This document shows, piece by piece, positions 47,581-57,011 of a stretch of 64,000 nt of DNA (within the stretch, counting starts at the first letter, position 1; every line of letters starts with the position of its first letter). Origin of the DNA: Spinacia oleracea (Eukaryota; Streptophyta; Magnoliopsida; Caryophyllales; Amaranthaceae); NCBI RefSeq assembly GCF_020520425.1, contig NC_079492.1, forward strand, positions 102,335,157 to 102,399,156, written 5' to 3'. A program made the translations under genes and the position numbers. The notes under the pieces are model-generated. The model worked only from the letters and a program-made list of their open reading frames with translations, made no database searches and had not been told where the DNA came from.

Positions 47581-48090
47581 TCGCAAATCGCCCGATCGGG
47601 CAGCAGATCGCCCGATCTGGCAGCAGATCGCCCGATCGGGCAGCAGATCGCCCGATCGGGCAGCAGATCGCACGATCGGGCAGCAGATCGCCCGATCTGG
47701 CAGCAGATCGCCCGATCGGGCAGCAGATCGCCCGATCGGGCAGCAGATCGCCCGATCTGGCAGCAGATCGCCCGATCGGGCAGCAGATCGCCCGATCGGG
47801 CGAATTTCGAACCTTTTCGTTGAATCTGTGCGCGCCCGATCGGGCTCACCTCGCCCGATCCGGATCGGGCGAAATGCAATGCCTTGTTTTATTGACTTTT
47901 CTCAGCCCAGAATCCTTCCTTGACCTTTCTACGACGTCATCATCAACCGCCCGATCGGGCGGAATTTCGCCCGATCGGGCATTTCACTCGCCTTTTGTGT
48001 GGATCGGGCAACCGTCGCCCGTTCGGGCGATTTTCCAACATTTTCCTTGAATCGACACGCGCCCGATCGGGCGCTCCTCGCCCGATACGG
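47581..48090. repeat. GCCCGATCGGGC tandem array and satellites
   Basis: From 47581 to 47800 eleven 20-bp units CAGCAGATCGCCCGATCGGG follow each other without a gap (the first has a divergent left half). Variants CCCGATCTGG (units at 47601, 47681, 47741) and CACGATCGGG (47661) are placed so that a T-G-G order recurs, suggesting duplication of 60-bp blocks. More palindromes follow: 47834-47845, an 18-bp form 47853-47870, 47949-47960, 47969-47980, GCCCGTTCGGGC 48017-48028, and 48061-48072. Confidence 0.92.
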
Positions 48091-48561
48091 ATGGGGCAAA
48101 ACGCAGACTACTCCGTTTCAGCTTGGATTCAACTTTTTCGAACTTGGAGCCTTAGACCTGCACAGCATTAAACGTCCAAACCGTAAAATACCCTCTTCTC
48201 ACCTCTCTAACACCAAAAACTACAATGAAACACACACTTGCTCAAAAATTATACTAAAACACACAAACAAAAGCGAAAAATACACTACGAAAAGCAATAA
48301 ATGGATAGTGAAATACTCATCCCCTATTAGATTGATGCAATGTCCCCATTTCACAATCTTAGTTTATGTACAGACAACGAAAGGAAGGGGATGAGAGCCA
48401 CGACAACTCATCGAATGGGGGCACCAAAGATGGTGCCATCTGGTGTCGAATCAATTGCCTTGGATGAGCTATGTGGCGCGGGAAGTGACAGACCACGACC
48501 CCGATCATGAATACGGTGCCCACCGTTCACCGAGCTTTCGGCCTTTCGGGTCTCAGCATCA
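48091..48561 (-). other. Spacer between gag-like gene and palindrome array
   Basis: About 470 bp of noncoding sequence 3' to the gag-like gene. No pol remnant is visible, so the lack of pol appears to be a family property and not recent loss in this copy. Confidence 0.5.
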
Positions 48562-49995
48562 TCAAATCGTGCCTCCCGCAAAGAGATTGGTTAGTAAATA
48601 ACCAACGAACGAGCGCAGAAGCTTGTCATGCGCACTCGCACAACTTTCGTGCAACAAGACATGCACGATAATCAACAACAACATTTGCATAAAGTCCGAA
48701 TGAACTCTATGCCAGTAAGGAATAGGATGCCTAAAGGAAGAAGAACAAAAAGAAAAAATAACAATAAAAGAAGAATAAGAAAAGGAAGGAAAAGAGAAAG
48801 TAGGCATACTCTCCTTATGGAAGTTGTTTTTACGGACTATTGATTCTTCAACCTCAATGATCAATGAAATAGCTCTCTCTGTGTTTTGGAATTCATGGTG
48901 GATAGGCTCTTCACCATATAGAGCTCTCTGCAAAGCATCCACCTCTTCTTTGTAAGTATTGTAAGTACCTGCGAAAGATTCACAAAGAGGAACATACTCT
49001 ATTGGGTCATTGGGCTTTTGATTTTCATGGGGAGGAGGAAGATCCTCAAGTAAAGGTTTTATGGGGAAAGAGAAGGGGAGTGAGACGGTGTAAACGGGGC
49101 TAAGAATAACCCTTCTTGGACTTGGAATATGAGGGGTAGGGGTTGACACAACAACAAGGGTTTTATCAACTTCAACTTCCTCATGGACTTGCTCTATGAC
49201 ATATGGCTTTTCAGTTTCAACAAATCCTTCATCCATTGATCCAACAGTCAAATCATCATCCTCCCACTCATCCTCAGTCTCTGTTATAAGCTCCTCCCAC
49301 TCTTGGTTGCCTATGGGTTCACTCAGTTGATCCCCATCCCCAACACAACTCGAATCATTATTTTCAATAATTTCTTGAACTTTTCTAAATCTCTCAAGAG
49401 TAGCCTTACTAGCTTTAATAATCTCATTAGTAGCCTCTTGAGATCTAGTACACTGAATCTCAATCTCAGAGTTTAATCTTCTTATTTCCTCTAAGAAGCT
49501 ATCTCTGCTTTCTGATTCGGGTTGAACAAGATTGAGCAAGGGTTCACAATAATACACGGGAGAAGCAACAGTGGAATCATGAGGCAAAACATTGATATCC
49601 ATGCAAGGGTTAGATAAGTCGTTAGAATATACATGATTATCATAAACATTATAATGCACCTCATTATAACAAGCATTCAAGGGAGAGGGGGTAGAAACAT
49701 GTAGATTATGCTCATAATTTGGATTAGCACATGTAACATGAATCGCCATTTCACGCTCATACAAATCCCTTGCAAACCACATATAGTAATCCCACATATC
49801 ATCCAAAGACAAGGCTCGAAAATCACCATTAAATCTACTTTCTATCACATTCCTTGTATACTCATTTAAACCACCATAAGCAAAACCACAAGAATCCCAA
49901 AGATTAAAATTGTGGTAACCAATAAAATCATTTAGCCTATCGAAATACACCCAAAAAGGCTCATTTAAGAATTGAGGGAAAGAATAATAATCCAT
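48562..49995 (-). CDS. gag: Gag-like protein of the gag-only element, 477 aa
   Basis: The only gene of this element, with ATG at 49995, about 160 bp after the primer-binding site. The N-terminal part (about residues 8-95: NEPFWVYFDRLNDFIGYH, GLNEYTRNVIESRFNGDF, LSLDDMWDYYMWFARD) has the layout of plant Ty3/gypsy capsid domains (hydrophobic helices and a GL...R..VES...GDF signature). Residues about 165-215 form a charged, coiled-coil-like helix (LEEIRRLNSEIEIQCTRSQE). A strongly acidic stretch follows (EWEELITETEDEWEDDD). No zinc knuckle is visible. The last ~90 residues read through a pyrimidine-rich tract and look less protein-like. The frame is fully open, fitting the youth of the copy. It presumably forms or joins particles supplied with pol by another element. 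Confidence 0.75.
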   Translation of the reverse strand: MDYYSFPQFLNEPFWVYFDRLNDFIGYHNFNLWDSCGFAYGGLNEYTRNVIESRFNGDFRALSLDDMWDYYMWFARDLYEREMAIHVTCANPNYEHNLHVSTPSPLNACYNEVHYNVYDNHVYSNDLSNPCMDINVLPHDSTVASPVYYCEPLLNLVQPESESRDSFLEEIRRLNSEIEIQCTRSQEATNEIIKASKATLERFRKVQEIIENNDSSCVGDGDQLSEPIGNQEWEELITETEDEWEDDDLTVGSMDEGFVETEKPYVIEQVHEEVEVDKTLVVVSTPTPHIPSPRRVILSPVYTVSLPFSFPIKPLLEDLPPPHENQKPNDPIEYVPLCESFAGTYNTYKEEVDALQRALYGEEPIHHEFQNTERAISLIIEVEESIVRKNNFHKESMPTFSFPSFSYSSFIVIFSFCSSSFRHPIPYWHRVHSDFMQMLLLIIVHVLLHESCASAHDKLLRSFVGYLLTNLFAGGTI

Positions 49996-50181
49996 TTTTT
50001 TCAGGGGAAAAAAAATTTAAAAAATTAAAAATAAAAAATAATAAAATAAAGAAAATAAAGAAAATAAAATATATACATGGTCTCAAAGAACAGGAAGTTC
50101 TATGAGACTCAAGAAAATAATCTAGATCATAAAATTAGTAGCAGAAAATTAAACCGTTTCCCCGGCAACGGCGCCAAAATT
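49996..50181 (-). promoter_or_regulatory. Leader and Asp-tRNA primer-binding site of the gag-only element
   Basis: The minus strand at 50176-50159 reads TGGCGCCGTTGCCGGGGA, a full match to the tRNA-Asp 3' end, as in the Athila-like element. The rest is a short A-rich leader. Confidence 0.9.
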
Positions 50182-51662
50182 TGACAGGCTAAATCGCACT
50201 CCTATCAAAGATAAACCTAACGTTCACCAACTAAAAATATAGCAAGGGAAGCAGGGATCGTATCCACAGGGAAACAATGTTCTTTCTACTATTAAATTAT
50301 TAATCTAGACTACTGGTAACAAGAGTTTGGATTGGGTTGTGTATTAAACTAAAGCAAATAATCAAATCGGAAAATAACAATATTAAAGGAATCTAGGGCA
50401 GCAGTTCACCATAAATGCAGACCGGGATTGGACAACGAACAATGACAATCAATTAACAATCATAACTAGGAAAACATGCATCTCTCGAATCTTATGAATT
50501 CCTTAGGATAGAACAACTAGCGGGCTCTCGCTACGTACTAGAAATAATTCCTATCTAATAGCCACAGACCAAAAACATCAGATTTATACCTCTCGGCGCA
50601 TAATCCAAGGTTAATCAAACTCAAATCAAAATAGTCCGGCCGAACAGAATTGACGAGCAATAATAATAAGCTATAGAAATTATAATCAATCAATCAATAA
50701 TCAAGCCCACATATAATCCCAATCATGCATTCAAGGATCCCCTAAACCCTAGAAATTAAACTACTCACTCATGATAATAAATAACAAAGCAATTAGCATA
50801 ATGGAAAACATGATTAAAGCAACAAAATAAATTAAGGTAGGAAATAATACCGACTTGAAGAACAATGGAAAAATAAAGCTTGAATCTTTGATTAAAATTA
50901 AAACTAAGTGTTTGGAGAAAATAGAGAGAACTAAAATAGACTAAGTAATTAGAAAACTAGAAAAAAAGATGTCACTAAAAATATAAGGGGCTAGTATTTA
51001 TAGTTTGCCCAAAATAGAGCCCAAAATCGGAAATAAAATCTCGCGAAATACGCTGGAGGTTGGCGTGGCCCGATCGGGCGACGCTTCGCCCGATCGGGCG
51101 ATGTGCTCGATAGTCGGCCCGATCGGGCGAAATTCCGCCCGATCGGGCGGTTGCAAAATGCCCAGAACAGCGCCCAGAATGACCGCCCGATCCGGATCGG
51201 GCGAAGCCCGCCCGATCGGGCGCGTGTTGAAACTGCACGATCCTCTATCTTAAAAACACCATATCTCCTTCGTTATAAGTTGGAATTAGGCGAGTGACCA
51301 CTCCTTGGAAAGCTCTTGAAGTCTAGAATCCAACCCAATTTGAATCGCTTCATTTGGAGTTGTATAACTCGAGTTATGATCAAAAGAGTGGACGATATTC
51401 AGTTTTCTACTTCTTTCACTATTCGCTTTGCATGAAAATTCTTCCAACTCAATGTTTGCGCTCTCGAAAGTATATAATCTCTTGTATTGATTCAAATGAG
51501 TAGGAAATGCACAAAAATATGCTAATTCCTACAATGATGAACCTGAAACTACAAACACACTACAAGGAGCACATTAGTACTAAAATCGCTCCGAAGAGCT
51601 CATTTGAGATCAAAAAGTACTAAGGGACGGGGGTAAAAACTCTATATAAAACGCATATATCA
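50182..51662 (-). repeat. Gag-only element 5' LTR (right)
   Basis: 1481 bp. Palindromes begin at 51068 (same spacing as the left LTR, offset 5679). In element sense they are followed about 65 bp later by TATAAATA (51003-50996). This LTR would drive the gag-like gene. Confidence 0.95.
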
Positions 51663-53097
51663 TCCACCTAATGTTAATATTTTTCGTTCTATGTGGATTT
51701 TTTGGCATAAAGAATTATCTGACGGAACTTTTGAGAGGCACAAAGCCCGTCTTGTAGGTGATGGCAAAACTCAACAGGTTGGGATCGATTGTGGTGAGAC
51801 TTTTAGTTCGGTGGTCAAACCGGCAACCATTCATACGGTACTCAGTCTTGCTCTTTCGAAAAATTGGTCTTTACATCAATTAGATGTAAAGAATGCTTTT
51901 TTGCACGGCGAGCTCAAGGAGACCGTATACATGAACCAACCTATGGGATTTCGTGATCCGCATCATCCTACTCATGTCTGCTTGCTGAAAAAATCATTGT
52001 ATGGCCTAAAGCAGGCCGCCCGGGCTTGGTACAAAAGGTTTGCTGATTTTGTATCTCGTATTGGTTTTGTGAACAGCAGGTCTGATAATTCTCTATTTGT
52101 GTATCATCATGGCAACAATATGGCCTACCTCCTTCTTTATGTGGATGATATAATCCTCACTCGCTCTTCAGATGCCCTTCGTAAGTCTATTATTGATCTT
52201 CTTAGCTTGGAGTTTGCTATGAAGGATTTGGGCCCGTTGCATTATTTTTTGGGCATTGCTGTTACCAGGCACACGGGAGGGTTATTTCTCTCTCAACGCA
52301 AATATGCGGAGGATATTATTGAAAGAGCTGGCATGGCCTCATGCAAGTCATCTCCAACACCGGTTGACACCAAACCGAAATTGAGTGCTTCTTCGGGCAC
52401 TCCGTATGATGATCCGACACTTTTTCGTAGTCTTGCAGGTGCCTTGCAATATCTCACATTCACCCGGCCCGACATCTCTTATGCAGTGCAACAGATTTGT
52501 TTATTCATGCATAATCCTATGGTTGAATACATGCAAGCTCTCAAATGTATCATTCGCTACATTCATGGCACACTGTCTCATGGCTTACATTTGTTACCTT
52601 CCTCCATCTCTACATTACTCTCTTATATAGATGCAGATTGGGGCGGGTGTCTGGATACTCGACGATCGACGTCCGACTATTGTGTGTTTCTTGGTGATAA
52701 TTTCATCTCTTGGTCCTCAAAGAGACAAGCTACTTTATCTCGTTCAAGTGCCGAGGCAGAGTCGGTGGCTAATGTGGTATCGGAATCATGTTGGTTACAT
52801 AACTTATTGTTGGAGCTTCGGTGTCCGATTCAAAAAGCCACTTTGGTCTACTGTGATAATGTTAGTGCCATTTACCTATCATGGAATCCTGTTCAACATC
52901 AACGCACTAAACATATTGAGATGGATATTCATTTCGTCCGCGAGAAGGTGGCTCGTGGTCAGGTACGCGTGTTACATGTTCCCTCACGTTATCAGATTGC
53001 GGATATTTTCAACAAGGGTCTTCCGTTGGTATTATTTGAGGATTTCCGTGACAGTCTCAGCGTACGGCTTCCTCCCGCTTCGACTGCGGGGGTGTGA
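51663..53097 (+). pseudogene. pol: Copia-3 reverse transcriptase and RNase H (open part)
   Basis: Continues the RT cut at 44503; the first five bases repeat TCCAC. The frame is open for 468 codons from 51691: MWIFWHKELSDGTFERHKAR, LVGDGKTQQVGIDCGETFS, LHQLDVKNAFLHGEL, YGLKQAARAWYKRF, catalytic YVDD in LLLYVDDIIL, FLGIAVTRH, then RNase H with DADWGGCLDTRRSTSDYC, SSAEAESVA, YCDNVSAIYLSWNP and the usual HIEMDIHFVREKVARG end. Unlike gag, protease and integrase of the same copy, this segment has no stop. Only the interruption upstream separates it from the rest. The stop falls in the first bases of the 3' LTR. Confidence 0.92.
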
Positions 53098-53218
53098 TAG
53101 AATATGTTAATATTCTGTATAATATCTTTTGATTATCTAATATATTTTGTATTATTGTATTAGGCAAGTGTATATTTAGGCAAGTTTTTAGAGCCTAGAA
53201 TTACGTAATTAGTTCCAT
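53081..53218 (+). repeat. Copia-3 polypurine tract and truncated 3' LTR
   Basis: CGACTGCGGGGGTG precedes the LTR start at 53095. The LTR matches 41730-41853 and then breaks off after TTAGTTCCAT, joining directly to Athila-like integrase sequence. About 100 bp of LTR are missing. Confidence 0.88.
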
Positions 53219-53573
53219 CAAGCATATAAATTTTGATCTAAAGAGTGCGGGGGAGAAGAGGCTCCTAGACTTGCATGAGCTAGAGGAATTGCGCATGAAC
53301 GCATATGATTCATCAAGTATCTACAAGGCCAAGTTGAAGGAATATCATGACCGGAAATCACAAAGAAGGACTTTCAAGAAGGTGAGAAAGTCCTATTCTT
53401 CAACTCGAAGTTGAAGCTTTTTCCCGGAAAACTCAAATCTCGGTGGAGCGGCCCCTTTGAGGTAAAGAAAGTGTTGCCTTATGGTTCATGGGAGCTTTGG
53501 AACAAAGAAAAATGTGATTTCTTCAAGGTCAACGGTCATAGAGTGAAAAAGTATTTCGAAGGAGCAAACACTT
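53219..53573 (+). pseudogene. pol: Athila-like integrase C-terminal part
   Basis: Plus-strand reading gives INFDLKSAGEKRLLDLHELE, ELRMNAYDSSSIYKAKLKEY and KLFPGKLKSRWSGPFEVKKV, then VNGHRVKKYFEG before a stop. These are the end of a Ty3/gypsy integrase, including the GPF...V motif. At least one single-base shift lies near 53370-53385. The whole catalytic core (roughly 200 residues) is absent between this and 41729, beyond what a simple Copia-3 insertion would remove. Confidence 0.85.
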
Positions 53574-53784
53574 GATCTTCCTCCGTGAAGATGCCTCAAG
53601 CTAGTGACGTTAAAAGAGCACTTTCCGGGAGGCAGCATGTGATCTATAACCCTTGTCCTTTAATTTTTCTTTAATTTATTTACTTTTTGCATTATTGGTG
53701 TTTGGTGAGCTGTTGTTAGTCATCGGTTTTTGAGTATATGATGCATGGCATGAATTGAGAGGAGAGGGGGGAATTTGTTTTTTG
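53574..53784 (+). other. Post-pol spacer of the Athila-like element
   Basis: Contains GCTAGTGACGTTAAAAGAGC and GGGAGGCAGCATGTGATC, words typical of the region just after pol in Athila elements. No coding potential. Confidence 0.6.
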
Positions 53785-54655
53785 GTGTAGGTCAGGTTCG
53801 GCCAAACCATGGAGTAGTTTGACCAAAGAAGTAAAAAGTTTGGCCGGACCACCTCATGGTTCGACCGAACTAGGTGAGAATCGGGAACTCCTCAGCAATC
53901 AAAGTTCAGCCGAATAAAAGAGAAGTTCGACCGAGCCTGGTACTAGTTCGGTCGAACTTCCATCTTGTTCGACCGGACTATCCAGAGAATCAGGAACTCA
54001 AAAAATGTGGGTTTGGTTGAACTTTTCCTAAGGTTCGACCGAACTTGAAGCAAAGTCCGGGCGAACTCCGTCTTGTTCGACCGAACTTTCAAGAGAATTA
54101 GGAACTCAAAAAATGTGGGTTCGGCCGAACTTTTCCTAAGGTTCGACCAAACTTGAAGCAAAGTCCGGGCGAACTCCATCTTGTTCGACCGAACTTTCAA
54201 GAGAATCAGGAACTCAAAAAATATGGGTTCGACCAAACTTTTCCTAAGGTTAGGCCGAACTTGAAGCAAAGTCCGGGCGAACTCCATCTTGTTCGACCGA
54301 ACTTTCAGGAGAATCAGGAACTCAAAAAATATGAGTTCGGCCGAAATTTTCCTAAGGTTCGACCGAACATCGAAGCAAAGTCCGGGCGAACTCCATCTTG
54401 TTCGACCGAACTTTCAAGAGAATCAGGAACTCAACAATTGTGGGTTCGGCCGAACTTTGCCTAAGGTTCGACCAAACTTTAAGCAAAGTTATACCGAACC
54501 ATGGCAAATGTTCGGCCGAACTTGTCGGGAATCAGCAGCACCCCAATCCACTAGTTCGACCGAACTTCACAGAAGGTTCGACCTAACCTTAAGGAGTTCG
54601 ACCGAACTCTCTTAATGTTCGGCCGAACCGACTGCGAATTTCGGCCAACTTAATC
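53785..54655. repeat. GTTCGGCCGAAC-type array with 108-bp higher-order units
   Basis: About 30 copies of GTTCGACCGAAC, GTTCGGCCGAAC, GTCCGGGCGAAC and close variants. Between 53963 and about 54480 they are organised in 108-bp tandem units starting TCTTGTTCGACCG at 53963, 54071, 54179, 54287 and 54396; each unit holds four motif copies. Because 108 is a multiple of three, frames stay open on both strands with 36-residue periodicity. I do not regard these as proteins. Confidence 0.9.
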
Positions 54656-55312
54656 TTTTGGTGCCCGATTCTCTCTCCTCACTCACCATAATTTCGAGCC
54701 TCCCTTTCCTCTCCTCTCTCACTTGCTCTCATCCTCCTCCTCTATTGCAAATCCAATTCAAATTTTCTCCATACTCCATCATAAATCCTTACTCCTTTCA
54801 CTCACAGATAAACTCCACAACAACAAAATCTACATTCAAATACCCAAAAACTTCAAAAACTCTGATTTATTTCTCAACATTGCAAGTTTGGGGGAATCCA
54901 TCAACGTGCTCAAATCCTTCCATTTGGTTGAAAGTAAGGGTGTTTTATTGTCTTATTCATCTCCCTAATGGTTGTGAGTAGTATAATTTGCATCATATTA
55001 CTTGTTCTCATGCTTTAATTTCCGAAATTCATATGTTAGGGTTTGAGAAATTGTTGATTATAAATTGAGAAATTATTGATTTTTACTTGCTTTATTGATG
55101 GATTATATGTTGTTGGTGGTTTGTTTTTGTATGGATTGTGTTTCTACAGGCGTGGTTGTAGTATTTGGAGGTTGAGTTGAGGTTTGTTGTGGGTGTGTTC
55201 TTGGAGTTGATAGTTGATTCTCTCATTGGGGATTTGTTGTTGTTGTTATTGGTAAACCCTTGGGACCTTGTGGAGTGATATTTGAAACCTCTAACGAACC
55301 CTTAAACACAAT
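54656..55312 (+). other. Pyrimidine-rich leader before the 3' extra gene
   Basis: A C/T-rich start (54665-54760) is followed by AT-rich DNA, a polypurine-like GCAAGTTTGGGGGA (54886-54899) and a possible splice acceptor TTTCTACAG at about 55141-55149. This could be the leader or intron of a subgenomic RNA for the 3' gene; inference only. Confidence 0.4.
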
Positions 55313-57011
55313 ATGCCTCCAAAGCCATCCAAAAAGAGAAGGGGGGGAGATGTTGGTTCTTCCTCACAAGTCACCCCACCTACAATTATATTGTTACGAC
55401 CTATGGCATAATATTTGAGTCCCAAAAGCACTGGGACAACTTTGAGCGGCTTTCATCCCAAAATATACGACCCACCAAATTCTATCATGAGCCAACTCTC
55501 GTTTTACTTGGGCTTAAAGAGGAAGTGTTGCTATTGGTTGAGAACTTTGGCTTGAAGGAGTTCATAAAACTCAATTGTGCGACCTATCCTAGGCGCACTT
55601 TAGAGTTTCTCTCCTCCTTAGAGACAACTTCATCGGAGGAAGGGTTGCAAGTGCAATTCCGGCTATTCAATGAATCCCATGAGATGAGCTCCTTCGAGTT
55701 GGGCGCACTATTTTGTTTCCCGCAAGATGGTGAAGCCCACACCAACATCTCCACCGCTTTAGTGGCCAATGGGTTTGCATACAATGAGAGTGATTGGTGG
55801 AGCCAAATCACCAAACATGCCTACTTCCAAACAAGTCAATCAAGGCTTCGGATATCATTCACCTAGCCCTCCGGTATTTCTTCCGCATGCTTGCCTATTC
55901 CATCTTCTTCAAGGCAAGTTTAGGAGCCATGATCAAGGATGAGGTTGCTATTTTATGGTTAGCCGACAAACCACGGTCATAATTCCGCTATGATTTTGTA
56001 GCATCATTCATCCACCAATGCTTGGGCACTAGGGATGGTACCTTGAAAGGAGAAATCCACATGGGAGGCATGGTGACCCTCATTGCCATAAGAATGAAGA
56101 TAGGGAAACTTGCAGGAAGGTTGGATGGTCTTGCTTGCATTGGCACACCGGATGACAAGTTTCTCAACATCCCAGCCCTCCAAAGTCAAAGGTTCATCAA
56201 CTACAATTCAAGGAAGGAGTCTAGGTGGATTGTCGTGGTGTACAAGGAGCAATAATGGTATGTCCTCCCCAACCGCAACTTCACAAAGATAGACCGCACC
56301 AAGCTACAACCATGGTCCATCGATCAACAAGACATCCCGGAAGGTCTAAGCTTGGTGGTAACCGACCCACCACAACAAAGGTTGAGGGTACCCCGCCAAC
56401 AAGCTCCCTAAGTGGAGCAAGGTATGTCATCTTCCTATTTACCCTCCCCATTTAATTTTGAGGGTATTCAAAGTACCCTTAGTGATATCCTTCACGGGCA
56501 AGATCACTAGGGGTACTATGCACGGGTGAACTATGATGTGAACGTGAGGAACAACCTCATTGACCCGTACTTGAACTATCCTAACCACCCGCCCCAAGAA
56601 GGGCCAATTCCTCGATGGGGGGGGGGGAATGGGGCACCGCTCTCCTATCCATACTATAGTGGCCATGTTCCCCCCGAGGAGAGAATTTCCCCCCCTCCCT
56701 ATGATTGGACTAGGTCGGGCGGTGCAGACTTTGCGTATGACACGACATGCCCCGATGTTTACCCTCCCCGTTCTAAAAATTGGGGGGTATGTTGGGGAAC
56801 ATACCAAGCACCATCCATGACGGTTTGTCCCACCGCCCCTAGATATCATTGGCCACCCTACACCACCGCCTCCGGGCCCGATGTTGATGGCCAATACAAT
56901 TTCACCCCGACCCCGTCCGATTATGCTAGTCCATATGATCCCTCGGGCATCTTTTATCCCTACCAACCTCCTTCACAAGAGGAAGGTAAGGATCATATGG
57001 ACGATGCTTGA
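55313..57011 (+). pseudogene. Athila-type 3' extra gene (ATHILA ORF-1-like), decayed
   Basis: Sits between pol and the 3' LTR, where Athila elements carry an additional, envelope-position gene. ATG 55313 (MPPKPSKKRRGGD, a basic start) is followed by a stop near 55409 and a shift. Residues from 55525 resemble the ATHILA ORF-1 family (TLEFLSSLETTSSEEGLQVQFRL, MSSFELGALFCFPQDGE). Homology continues through shifts and stops at about 55864, 55979 and 56252 (SDIIHLALRYFFRMLAYSIF, IHMGGMVTLIAIRMKIGKLA). A Pro/Tyr-rich tail ends at TGA 57009-57011. No clear transmembrane segment or signal peptide is seen, so an envelope role is not supported here. Confidence 0.7.

Larger units (their letters stand above)
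44504..51662 (-). mobile_element. Gag-only LTR element (TR-GAG type), 7159 bp, very young
   Basis: Bounded by LTRs of 1480 and 1481 bp and a perfect TCCAC duplication (44499-44503 and 51663-51667). On my reading the LTRs differ by a single A in a run near 45300/50980. Primer-binding site (Asp-tRNA type) and polypurine tract place it on the minus strand. The 4.2-kb interior has one 477-residue gag-like gene and no protease, RT, RNase H or integrase, so it depends on a partner. The shared primer type and gag style make an Athila-like element the likely helper. It carries striking GCCCGATCGGGC palindromes in the LTRs and interior. Confidence 0.93.
41730..53218 (+). mobile_element. Copia-3: Ale/Retrofit-like Ty1/copia, carrying a nested element
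   Basis: Short LTRs (225 bp on the left, truncated on the right), an initiator-Met-type primer-binding site and copia gene order. Inserted in the Athila-like integrase; the five bases before it are GACTT. No matching duplication is found on the right, because a deletion removed about 100 bp of the 3' LTR and the Athila-like integrase core. The element is split at 44503 by the gag-only element (TCCAC duplicated). Lineage is inferred from RT sequence style and LTR size. Confidence 0.9.

Noticed and set aside
47581..47800. CRISPR-like array
   Set aside because: 20-bp units without unique spacers, in a plant retroelement. It is a simple tandem repeat.
47529..47923. Repeated DRAICCQIGRSAARSG-like and ARSGSRSPDRAAD-like peptides on both strands
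   Set aside because: They are translations of the palindromic 20-bp repeat. A palindrome gives similar peptides on both strands.
53943..54615. Frames with 36-residue repeats (FARTLLQVRPNLRKS-like) on both strands
   Set aside because: The 108-bp tandem unit is a multiple of three, so any frame lacking a stop in one unit stays open.
55313..57011. Retrovirus-like envelope glycoprotein
   Set aside because: The gene is in the envelope position, but no signal peptide, transmembrane segment or fusion-peptide-like stretch is visible. Resemblance is to ATHILA ORF-1.
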